A stretch of DNA of 60,292 nucleotides, taken from assembly GCA_040903745.1 (NCBI GenBank), contig JBBDUV010000010.1, positions 1-60,292 of the forward strand, written 5' to 3'. This DNA comes from M55B112 sp040903745 (GTDB taxonomy: Bacteria; Bacteroidota; Bacteroidia; Bacteroidales; GCA-2748055). The first letter of the stretch is position 1; each line of letters starts with the position of its first letter. The position numbers and the translations under genes were made by a program. Shown here in pieces: positions 14,764 through 22,750 of the stretch. The notes beneath the pieces were generated by a model. That model was not told where the DNA came from and did no database searches. It saw only the letters and a program-made list of their open reading frames with translations.

Positions 14764-16173
14764 ATGAAAAAATATTTTAGTGATAAATACAGGCGATTCG
14801 GAATTGCAGGCGGATTATATATTCTTTTCGTGGTATGGCTCGGCAATTATTGGTTCCTGTTCGGATTACCGGTTGTTTTTGATATGTATGTCAGCAAGAA
14901 AGTCAACTGGACTTTCTGGAAAAAGAGAGACAAAAAAAACCATGTTATCATTGAATGGCTCGACGCACTGATTTTTGCCGTGGTAGCTGTTTCACTGATC
15001 AATATTTTTCTCTTTCAGAACTATAAGATCCCTACCCCTTCGATGGAGGGAACGCTTTTGGTGGGCGACCACCTCTATGTAAGCAAAACAGCATATGGTC
15101 CCAGAACCCCAAATACACCCCTGGCCGTTCCTTTCATTCCCAACACGGTAATGAACAAAAAAACATACCTCGAATGGATCAAAAGACCCTATAAACGGTT
15201 AAAAGGATTTAGTGATGTTGAGAGAGATGATATCGTTGTTTTCAATTTCCCCGCTTCAGACACAGTCGCACTGGAACCTTCCGATCACAGGCAGTATGCG
15301 AAAGGTAATTTTGATTATTACGACCTGGTAAGGGATGAGGCACATGCACTGATGGAGCGGGATAAGATTCAGAATAACAGGCAGCTAAAATATGAAGTTT
15401 ACGAAAATTATGCACGCAAACAGATCCATAAGCTCTATGATATAGAAACCCGCCCTGTCGACAGAAGGGACAATTATATAAAACGGTGTGTAGCTAATCC
15501 TGGTGATATATTGGAAATAAAAGGGAACATGGTTATTGTTAATGGAGAACCTCAGAAGGAATATGAAGGAATTCAACAACTTTACCGGGTTACCACAGAC
15601 GGAACGCCAATTAATCCCAAATCAATTGAGAAATTTGGAATCACCAGGCAATCTGCCGATATAAGAAATAATCCAAACTACCTGTTTCCACTCACTTCGG
15701 AAAATGCAGAAACGATCGCAAATCTTCCCGGGATCATCAGTGTAAAACCTTTGCAAATGTACGCACCGGGGGAATACGACCGCAATGCTTTTCCACACAG
15801 CAATGACTACCCCTGGAATGCAGAATTTTATGGGCCACTTACCATCCCTGCAAAGGGAGCAACTGTGCAGATTACCCTTAAAAACCTTCCTTTATACAGC
15901 CGAATAATTGAAGCATACGAAGGAAATGAGCTTCAGGTTACCGATAGTATCATTATGATTAACGGCGAAGCTACAGATACCTACACATTTGGAATGGACT
16001 ACTATTTCATGATGGGAGACAACCGGCACAACTCTGCCGATTCGAGGTTCTGGGGATTCGTTCCTGAGGACCATGTGATTGGAAAGCCACGGGTCATATG
16101 GCTGAGTATCGATAAGGAGTATGGAGGAATACGTTGGAACAGGCTTTTTAAGATAGTCAGGAGTAAAAGATAA
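14764..16173 (+). CDS. lepB: Signal peptidase I (second of two)
   Basis: Paralogue of the preceding gene, 469 residues, 13 bases downstream. It has the same plan: hydrophobic N-terminal segments, Ser93 (IPTPSMEGTLLVGDHLYV), Lys240 (NYIKRCVANPGD) and MGDNRHNSADSRFWGFVPEDHVIGKP. It carries an extra charged helical insertion around residues 175-225 (YYDLVRDEAHALMERDKIQN) that the first copy lacks. Both appear catalytically complete. Two adjacent signal peptidases suggest specialisation for different precursor classes, but nothing in the sequence says which. Confidence 0.95.
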   Translation: MKKYFSDKYRRFGIAGGLYILFVVWLGNYWFLFGLPVVFDMYVSKKVNWTFWKKRDKKNHVIIEWLDALIFAVVAVSLINIFLFQNYKIPTPSMEGTLLVGDHLYVSKTAYGPRTPNTPLAVPFIPNTVMNKKTYLEWIKRPYKRLKGFSDVERDDIVVFNFPASDTVALEPSDHRQYAKGNFDYYDLVRDEAHALMERDKIQNNRQLKYEVYENYARKQIHKLYDIETRPVDRRDNYIKRCVANPGDILEIKGNMVIVNGEPQKEYEGIQQLYRVTTDGTPINPKSIEKFGITRQSADIRNNPNYLFPLTSENAETIANLPGIISVKPLQMYAPGEYDRNAFPHSNDYPWNAEFYGPLTIPAKGATVQITLKNLPLYSRIIEAYEGNELQVTDSIIMINGEATDTYTFGMDYYFMMGDNRHNSADSRFWGFVPEDHVIGKPRVIWLSIDKEYGGIRWNRLFKIVRSKR

Positions 16174-16235
16174 TTAGAAATATAAGATATCTGCAGTAAT
16201 AACAGCCTGAAGTAAAAGTCAGATCCCCTTTTAAA

Positions 16236-16880
16236 ATGATTTTTTCATCTCTTTACAATGCCCCGATCTCCTATTATGCTATTCTTCTCAGGAACAGGAA
16301 GCTGGTAACGATAGAACAGTATGATCATTACACCAAGCAAACCTACAGAAACAGGTGCAGGATTTTAGGCGCCAACGGCATCATCGACCTCGTAATCCCG
16401 GTTGTTAAAATGCCTGGACAAAAGGTGTTCATGAAAGATGTTCGGATTGACTATGACTCCAACTGGCATAAAATTCACTGGAAAAGCATTGTCTCCGCCT
16501 ATGCTTCAGCTCCATTTTTTGAATTTATGGAAGATTCATTCTCAGAAATATACCATAGAAAGTATACATTTCTGCTTGACCTAAACATGGACCTCTTGCT
16601 GTTAGTACTGGACCTTCTGCAGGTATCAGCCAATATCAACAGATCAACTTCATACCTTCCTGTCGATCGAAACAGAGACACCAGGGAAGCGATACATCCT
16701 AAGAGAGATTTTTATCATATCAACTACACCTATAAGTCCGTTAAGTATCACCAGGTTTTTTGGGAGAAACACAATTTTAAAGCTGATCTGAGTATTCTGG
16801 ACCTACTCTTCAATGAAGGTCCAAATGCCGGTACCGTGCTACAAAAATCCATAATTAATCGTAAAAAAAACCCGGCCTGA
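16236..16880 (+). CDS. WbqC-family protein
   Basis: A 214-residue soluble protein of the WbqC-like family. The N-terminal pattern of a strand followed by YYAILLRNRKLVTIEQYDHYTKQTYRNRCRILGANGIIDLVIPV, and the later IHWKSIVSAYASAPFFEFMED, are characteristic. WbqC-like proteins are linked to glycan synthesis by context in some species, but no activity is firmly established. In Bacteroidota the gene often follows lepB, as here. Its last codons overlap the terminator of the convergent gene. Confidence 0.8.
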   Translation: MIFSSLYNAPISYYAILLRNRKLVTIEQYDHYTKQTYRNRCRILGANGIIDLVIPVVKMPGQKVFMKDVRIDYDSNWHKIHWKSIVSAYASAPFFEFMEDSFSEIYHRKYTFLLDLNMDLLLLVLDLLQVSANINRSTSYLPVDRNRDTREAIHPKRDFYHINYTYKSVKYHQVFWEKHNFKADLSILDLLFNEGPNAGTVLQKSIINRKKNPA

Positions 16881-16896
16881 TTGAACAGAACCGGGC
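16863..16896 (-). terminator. Terminator of the minus-strand envelope-protein genes, inside the wbqC 3' end
   Basis: CCCGG (16871-16875) pairs with CCGGG (16891-16895), extended by CTG/CAG inside. On the minus strand eight T residues follow (complement of 16863-16870). The plus strand has no T run after the stem, so it ends only minus-strand transcription. It overlaps the last wbqC codons. Confidence 0.75.
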
Positions 16897-16919
16897 ATTT
16901 GTATATCGATTAAAGAAAA

Positions 16920-18389
16920 TCAGAACTTGTATCCCAGTGTAATCATCACATTGGATCTGCTGTATCTGTTTACCGATTTTTCAAATCCATCCGCAAATTC
17001 TGGTGTGTGTTGATACAACACATACAAATCAGAACGCTTACTTAATGAATAGGCGATGTCAAAGAAGGTCTGGTTGGATCTCAGACCTATGCCACCACTA
17101 TATACCCAAATTTCAGAACCATTCCTTTTATCCGTAAACGGATTCATATAATACTGCGCTCCTGCTCGCAAATAAACCGGATTGAGCCTAAGTTCCCCCC
17201 CTGCTTTTAAATTATGTGCCGCACCAAAGTCGTTTGAAATTGTTATATTTTCATCAACGAACTTATAACCCGGACTATCAAGGTCGGAAGTGGCATAATC
17301 CACATATTCATATTCTGCCGAAATCAGACCCAACTTCCCAATCAATAGTGCAGTACTCAATGAAGTCCTGTAGGGGGTGCGGAGAGTATATTCCTTTGAT
17401 TCTAATCCGGATGAAGCATAGTCGTCACTTAACCCTGAATTTGAATCCCAATAGGTATTCAGATCAGTAAATTTATCATCAGTAAGCTGGTAAACTACCG
17501 GGGCATGAAATGAAGCGCCTATCCGTAAGATATGAATAGGCTTGTAGATCATCCCGACTTTAAAAACATACCCATATCCCCGTGTTGAATTATACTCTCC
17601 GAATCTGAAAGCATCAAAATAATCTGCAAGGTCATCAACATCGGTCTCCCTGTGATAGATATCCTCATAGAATCTTACTGAATGAAGACCAAATGTACCA
17701 CCCAGGTAAAATTTATGACTGAAATTCAAGGCAGCGGAAGCAACATATTCTCCTACATGACCTCTTCGCTCCACCACCCTGATCTGCTCCTGGCCGTAAC
17801 CTTCGTAAGCCCCAAAAGCCTCAAGATCATGCCAGTATGTATTTGTAACTGTATCAAAAGGCATCAGTGCTGTCTGATATGCCAGATCCTCATAGAACAT
17901 ATCAAGTTCGTTGCTGTTGTTGGCGTACCACGCAAAATTATCAAGCAATGAGCTGCTATTATTAATGCCTTTCATCAGGGTTGAGCTATGAAAGTTATTG
18001 AGTGTATTGTACCCGAATGCAAAGGTTGTTCCAACAATTCCCTCCGTTCTTTTTGAATTGTAAGATGCCACTAGTCCCAGGTTACCAATGCCCAGATTTG
18101 TAGTATGGTCCTTACTTGATTGCCCCAGGTAGGTAGATTTCGAATTTTCCAGCAGGTACATTGGGGTAATGGTGAACTCTGAACCACGGTATAAACCTAA
18201 TCCTGCAGGATTCTGTGAAGCTGTTGTAAAGTCTCCTCCAACTGCTCCAAAAGCCCCTCCCATTGCAGTATATCTTGCCGTTCCCGCTGGATAAAATTGC
18301 GAAAATCGAAATGCCTGTGTCTGATCCTGTGCCGTAACGGCCGTTGCAAGGAGCAAGGCTATTACAAATATATAATAACGTGTTTTCAT
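16920..18389 (-). CDS. FadL/OmpP1-like outer membrane beta-barrel protein
   Basis: A 489-residue exported protein with a signal peptide (cleavage after AVTA) and a C-terminal aromatic residue (MITLGYKF), as expected for an outer-membrane barrel. The N-terminal block GTARYTAMGGAFGAVGGDFTTASQNPAGLGLYRGSEF is the hallmark of the Bacteroidota branch of the FadL/OmpP1 hydrophobic-compound transport family. The rest is alternating beta strands with aromatic girdles. The substrate is unknown. It lies 62 bases after the tyrosine-rich lipoprotein gene on the same strand, so the two may be cotranscribed. Its terminator is at 16863-16896. Confidence 0.85.
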   Translation of the reverse strand: MKTRYYIFVIALLLATAVTAQDQTQAFRFSQFYPAGTARYTAMGGAFGAVGGDFTTASQNPAGLGLYRGSEFTITPMYLLENSKSTYLGQSSKDHTTNLGIGNLGLVASYNSKRTEGIVGTTFAFGYNTLNNFHSSTLMKGINNSSSLLDNFAWYANNSNELDMFYEDLAYQTALMPFDTVTNTYWHDLEAFGAYEGYGQEQIRVVERRGHVGEYVASAALNFSHKFYLGGTFGLHSVRFYEDIYHRETDVDDLADYFDAFRFGEYNSTRGYGYVFKVGMIYKPIHILRIGASFHAPVVYQLTDDKFTDLNTYWDSNSGLSDDYASSGLESKEYTLRTPYRTSLSTALLIGKLGLISAEYEYVDYATSDLDSPGYKFVDENITISNDFGAAHNLKAGGELRLNPVYLRAGAQYYMNPFTDKRNGSEIWVYSGGIGLRSNQTFFDIAYSLSKRSDLYVLYQHTPEFADGFEKSVNRYSRSNVMITLGYKF

Positions 18390-18451
18390 CTTTTTAACAT
18401 TAAAATTAATGACCCGGTGGAAAGTTCCTCCCGGTATTGAATCTGAAAGTC

Positions 18452-20083
18452 CTACCTGCGCGAAGACCTGCTGCTACTTGAACTGCTGCTGCTACTACGG
18501 CTTGGAGCGCTGTAAGAGCTACGGCTGCTTGAACTGCTGCTACGGCTTGGTGCACTGTATGAACTGCGGCTTGAACTACTGCTCCTGCTAGGCGCACTGT
18601 AAGAGCTGCTCCGGCTCGAACTGCTGCTCGGTCTGCTGTATGAGCTACTGCTGCGATTTGTACTGCTAGGTCTGCTATACGAACTGCTGCTGTGGCTTGT
18701 ACTGCTGCTGGGTCTGGTATATGTACTTCGTGTTGAACTGGTACTGGGCCGCGTGTAGGTACTGCGACTGCTACCTGTATTGGCAGGGGATGAGTAAGTA
18801 CTGCTGCTTTTCCGTGTAGTTACAGTCGAACTGGACCTTGTTGCAGGGCTGCTACTCCTCGTCGATGGCCGGGTTGTTGTAACACTTTTTGCCTCCGAAC
18901 CAGTTGACCTTGGCTGGGTATAACCCGGAGTATAGGTTCTGTTCTGCTCTGTTCCCTGATTTACAGTTCGGGTTGAGGATGAAGGCCGCGTTGTTCCAAC
19001 ATTCTTTACGCTACCGCTTCTTGAAGTTACAGAAGTGCTTTTTTCTGTTCTGCTTCGGTCCATTCTATCAGAAGCATTCGGTTGATTACCTCCCTCGGTC
19101 CGTGTACGGGTAGCGCCAGGTGAATTTGTTCCTGCTTTTTGTTCAGTTTTGGGATCCACATAGGTCTTTGTTCCTGCATCAGAAGATGAAGTACTTCTTG
19201 TTACTCCTGTATTTGCAGAATTACTTCTGCTTCTGTATCTGGGATCATTGCCCATGGCATCAGATTTTTTACTCCGTACAGAACTTGTAATTCCACTGCT
19301 GTAGCCATACGTGGACCTGTTTGGCAAGCTGCTATTGTAATATTTACTAGACCTCTCGCTTCCGGCATAATAGGGAGTCCTGTAGGCTGCGCGGTTATAA
19401 TAACCACCGTATCCATAATATCCCGGGTAATAGTCATTATACCCATAATTATAGTAGCCTCCATAATACGGATAATAGGAAGAATAGTAGGGGCTTCCCC
19501 AACCATAACTGTATGGATAGTAGGTATTATAGCCCCAGTAAGGCCGATAATAGCCCGAGTAGTATGACGGATATCCCCAGCTCATACTAAGTCCATAATG
19601 GTAGGGGGATCCATTATAAAAATACATATTGGTATAATAGGGATCGTAGTAGTCCCAACCGTAGTAACTATCCGAGAACCTTCTTATTCTTGAGGAATAA
19701 TAGTAATCATCCGTATCATAGTAGTAATTGTTGTTGATGATCACCTGTTCCTGGTCCCTGTTTTCATTTCCATAATTCTCTTCCTGATAAACAGTTGCAA
19801 CCTCTTCAGACTCATAACCCTTATCCGAAAGTTCACCCTCCATTTCCAGCCTGTATCTTTCGTAATCAGACAACTCATCATAATTGATGGTATCCTCCTG
19901 GGTGATCGCTTTTGTTGTTGTGACTTCCTGGGGTGTCACCGGAGCATAAGCTGTAACAGCAGGCTGTGCTTCAGCAGGATTATAATAAACATCGTCGTAT
20001 CCACTGTAGGTGGTATAACCGGCTGAACCACAGGAAGCAACTATGAAAGCTATGCTTGTCAATATGATCGTTGTAGTTTTCAT
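18452..20083 (-). CDS. Tyrosine-rich, Ser/Arg-repeat lipoprotein of unknown function
   Basis: A 543-residue predicted lipoprotein (lipobox IVASC, Cys18). Three zones are clear. Residues 19-135 are acidic. Residues 140-239 hold 41 tyrosines in 100 positions, with Gly, Pro, Ser and Trp filling the rest (YYPYSYGWGSPYYSSYYPYY style). Residues 260-543 are Ser/Thr/Arg-rich, ending in imperfect repeats of SSYSAPSRSSSSSR type and a final SSRR. No folded enzymatic domain is visible. An unusually good Shine-Dalgarno (GGGGAGG on the minus strand, complement of 20091-20097) lies 7 bases before the ATG, unlike its neighbours. Adhesion, matrix or cross-linking roles are possible, but this is inference. Confidence 0.75.
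   Translation of the reverse strand: MKTTTIILTSIAFIVASCGSAGYTTYSGYDDVYYNPAEAQPAVTAYAPVTPQEVTTTKAITQEDTINYDELSDYERYRLEMEGELSDKGYESEEVATVYQEENYGNENRDQEQVIINNNYYYDTDDYYYSSRIRRFSDSYYGWDYYDPYYTNMYFYNGSPYHYGLSMSWGYPSYYSGYYRPYWGYNTYYPYSYGWGSPYYSSYYPYYGGYYNYGYNDYYPGYYGYGGYYNRAAYRTPYYAGSERSSKYYNSSLPNRSTYGYSSGITSSVRSKKSDAMGNDPRYRSRSNSANTGVTRSTSSSDAGTKTYVDPKTEQKAGTNSPGATRTRTEGGNQPNASDRMDRSRTEKSTSVTSRSGSVKNVGTTRPSSSTRTVNQGTEQNRTYTPGYTQPRSTGSEAKSVTTTRPSTRSSSPATRSSSTVTTRKSSSTYSSPANTGSSRSTYTRPSTSSTRSTYTRPSSSTSHSSSSYSRPSSTNRSSSSYSRPSSSSSRSSSYSAPSRSSSSSRSSYSAPSRSSSSSSRSSYSAPSRSSSSSSSSSRSSRR
18455..18720 (-). repeat. Imperfect tandem repeats coding the Ser/Arg tail
   Basis: The 3' end of the lipoprotein gene is built of imperfect repeats of roughly 55-65 bases coding SSYSAPSRSSSSSR-like units, each rich in serine codons. 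Such tracts change length by slippage or recombination, so tail length may vary between strains. Confidence 0.6.
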
Positions 20084-20289
20084 GATAAATCCTCCCCTAA
20101 TAATTAATTAATAATCTCTTGGTAATTATTACTCAAATCCCGTGCCAAATACTAAGTTCCTCGATATAAATATCATTCTAAAAACACTTTGATTTACTAT
20201 CCTAATTATTTATCGGCAATATAAGAATAATCCTGCTTCCGCTAAATCAGATCATCTCACTTTTTAACAGAACACTATTATACTTGGTT

Positions 20290-22365
20290 CTATTCACTCC
20301 ACCCAGGCTCTGAAATTGTAAGCTGATAGTTTGAGTAGTTAAATAAAGGGTTGCGTACAGGACGATAAACTCTTCCTGTCCTGGAATTTTCAGTTTGTGT
20401 ATACACCCAGATCTCATGCTGGTCCCAGGTTACAATCTCATCCCTGTAATCGCCTGTAAAATCAAGAACTGCATTACATAGATCCGGATGACCATCGTCG
20501 GGAAAAGGAACCACAAGGTGTCCCAGTCCATTAAATAATCCACCATCTCCCGGATTGGTATTTAGTAAAAAATATTCCTGTCCATCACCCCGCCAGTTTA
20601 CTGGTAAACACATACTTCCATAAGGTCCTGCATCAAGTGAATTGTAAATATTACCTGTTGCATCATAAAAATGAATAATTCCCTGATTTCCCCAGAAGTT
20701 GATCGATATCATTTCAAGCCCGGGCAGATCTGACCTAAAATTTGCTAAGGAAAGATTTTGAACATGTCCAATAGGATGGTGTCGAACAACATTCCCAGCA
20801 ATGTCAGTGAATACTGTTCCCCAATCACCAGCACCATATATGATTCTCAATGTAGTATCTGCAGAAGGGGCCGGGGAAATGGCCGCTACTACAGTAACAT
20901 GCCCCCCAATCGACTGATCCCTGTTCCAAATGATTTTCCCATCATCGTCAATCAGTGAATATCCACTTAAAATTTCATCTTTGCCGTCGTTATCCACGTC
21001 AACAGCATATGGATAATGTCCCTTGTTGCTTTTTTGGGTCCATAGCAAACGCAGATGGTAGTCAAAGGCCAGAATATTATTCATGTTGTCCCTGACGATA
21101 ATGTTGCTGTCTCTTCCCTTTCCCTGTAGATCGCAGAAAAGAAGAGAAGCTCCCATCTTCTGCATATTATTGTCCGATTTTGCTTGATTTTCAGGTAGAT
21201 GTACACTCCTCATCTGTCTGCCTGTTTTTCCATTGAGTATCATTAACCGGGAATTCATAACGCAAATCACCTCTTTTGATCCGTCCCCATCAAGATCATG
21301 GATCTGTAAAGCGACATCATTTATTGCCAGAGGCCGCTCTTTATCAGGAGTTCCTTTTTGCCAGAGGATCTCTCCATCTAAGGTGATCGCAGTGAGACAG
21401 CTAAGTCCGGTAATTGCTTTGCCATGTCCTTCATATCTAACCTGCCCAATTAATACATCAATTTCTCCATTTGTGTTCAGATCTCCAAATCGCATACTAT
21501 TCCCCGCACCAAAATCTTTGGTCGAAATCTTCTTCCAAACAACTGGAGTCGGATTTTCACTAATGCGCTGGGTCTTCGCTGAGGCAAGTTCATTCTTGTA
21601 TCGTTTCTGCTTTCTTTTCTCCCTGTTAAGTGTTGAAACCTGCATGCTGAAGAATTCAGCCGGAACATCGCTTAAAAACCCTACCTTGCCCCTCGAATAA
21701 GTTCTGTCCTCTGCTATCATGCTAATAGAATCATTCAACAGCGTATAAATTCGGTCTTGTTTTATGGATACTTCTCCCTTATAGAAATTACCTTTTATCC
21801 ACGTATGGGGTAAAGAAGCAAGTACTTCTTCATACGGACGGTAGGGTGCAGTAGCATGTTTAACCATCTTTAATACCAAAAAACCGCCTTCCATACCATA
21901 GTAATAATAACACCTGCTGTTTTGGTACTTAAATACAATGCCGCATTTATCCAACAGTTGCCCCGGACTGAAGCTAAACTCAATTTTATAATCTTGCCAT
22001 ATGCTGTCTCCAGCAATAATCATTGGATGAATATGTCGGTTCATCGGCTCAAGAACATCATTTACAGCGTGATAATTCTGTCTCAGAAAATTTCCCTCTG
22101 CTCCCTCCACAACTTCCCACGCTGAATGGTATTCTTCTTCCGAACCGAATGCTGAAACAGTCCATGAACCTGCCTGACTGGCCCCTGGGATATAGTAATG
22201 CTTCAAAAGGGGACCATTTGATGAAGAAATATAACCCGAGGGAAGCTGATCAAATTGATCCTCGAAAAGCAGGGTCTGCGACAGGTTACCTGAACAGGAG
22301 GTCGCTGCTGTTAACAGGATTAGAACAAAAATCTTCAGAATTCTGTATGTGATTAACAATTGCAT
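20290..22365 (-). CDS. Secreted FG-GAP/beta-propeller lipoprotein with an N-terminal jelly-roll-like domain
   Basis: The start chosen, ATG at 22365, gives MQLLITYRILKIFVLILLTAATSCSGN with a lipobox ending in AATSC; a start 36 bases upstream is less likely. About 691 residues. Residues 30-235 look like a LamG/DUF1080-type beta sandwich (YKIEFSFSPGQLLDKCGIVFKYQN). The remainder is a propeller with FG-GAP-like calcium loops (DLDGDGSKEVI, DVDNDGKDEIL) and ends with DFTGDYRDEIVTWDQHEIWVYTQ and PLFNYSNYQLTISEPGW. That last part resembles the C-terminus of PL11-type rhamnogalacturonan lyases. A role in glycan binding or cleavage is plausible but unproven; no SusC/SusD genes are nearby. Confidence 0.65.
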   Translation of the reverse strand: MQLLITYRILKIFVLILLTAATSCSGNLSQTLLFEDQFDQLPSGYISSSNGPLLKHYYIPGASQAGSWTVSAFGSEEEYHSAWEVVEGAEGNFLRQNYHAVNDVLEPMNRHIHPMIIAGDSIWQDYKIEFSFSPGQLLDKCGIVFKYQNSRCYYYYGMEGGFLVLKMVKHATAPYRPYEEVLASLPHTWIKGNFYKGEVSIKQDRIYTLLNDSISMIAEDRTYSRGKVGFLSDVPAEFFSMQVSTLNREKRKQKRYKNELASAKTQRISENPTPVVWKKISTKDFGAGNSMRFGDLNTNGEIDVLIGQVRYEGHGKAITGLSCLTAITLDGEILWQKGTPDKERPLAINDVALQIHDLDGDGSKEVICVMNSRLMILNGKTGRQMRSVHLPENQAKSDNNMQKMGASLLFCDLQGKGRDSNIIVRDNMNNILAFDYHLRLLWTQKSNKGHYPYAVDVDNDGKDEILSGYSLIDDDGKIIWNRDQSIGGHVTVVAAISPAPSADTTLRIIYGAGDWGTVFTDIAGNVVRHHPIGHVQNLSLANFRSDLPGLEMISINFWGNQGIIHFYDATGNIYNSLDAGPYGSMCLPVNWRGDGQEYFLLNTNPGDGGLFNGLGHLVVPFPDDGHPDLCNAVLDFTGDYRDEIVTWDQHEIWVYTQTENSRTGRVYRPVRNPLFNYSNYQLTISEPGWSE

Positions 22366-22423
22366 TCCGATGTAAATATACAATATTTTGATCCCTTTCA
22401 TTCAATATTGAAGACTATAGTCA

Positions 22424-22630
22424 TTGTCTGTTCATAAAGACCGATAGCTGCGCTATTGCAGTAATTACAACTCCTCGAATAGTTTAGAAGATTCGTTTTA
22501 CATTTTTTCCGTGCCTTGCTCTCAAAATTTATGGGTCGGCCTCTTGACTCTATTATCAAACTGATAGTTACAGAAAGAACCCGGTTTACAGGTTCAGCAA
22601 AGCCAAACTCCTACTATTTTGTTATGCTTA
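22424..22630. repeat. Dispersed repeats, family 1 (copy B) followed by a degenerate family 2 copy
   Basis: 22426-22545 matches the repeat at 12461-12625 (shared blocks GTCTGTnCATAAA and CAACTCCTCGAATA at the same 42-base offset). 22583-22630 (GGTTTACAGGTTCAGC to GTTATGCTTA) resembles the element at 55735-55783. This is most of the 385-base space between the FG-GAP gene and the divergent phosphatase gene; the remainder shows nothing recognisable. Confidence 0.5.
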
Positions 22631-22750
22631 ATATGAAAGCGCCGGGAGCAAGGTATGAGATGACTGAATGATCACCATGTAAATGATTGCAAAAATAAAT
22701 ACCATCATTCTGCTTTCTTTGATATATTTACCACTCGTTACAAAACCAAT

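Noticed and set aside
18455..18720. CRISPR-like repeats
   Set aside because: The repeats are in-frame, imperfect coding repeats of the Ser/Arg tail with no spacer structure.
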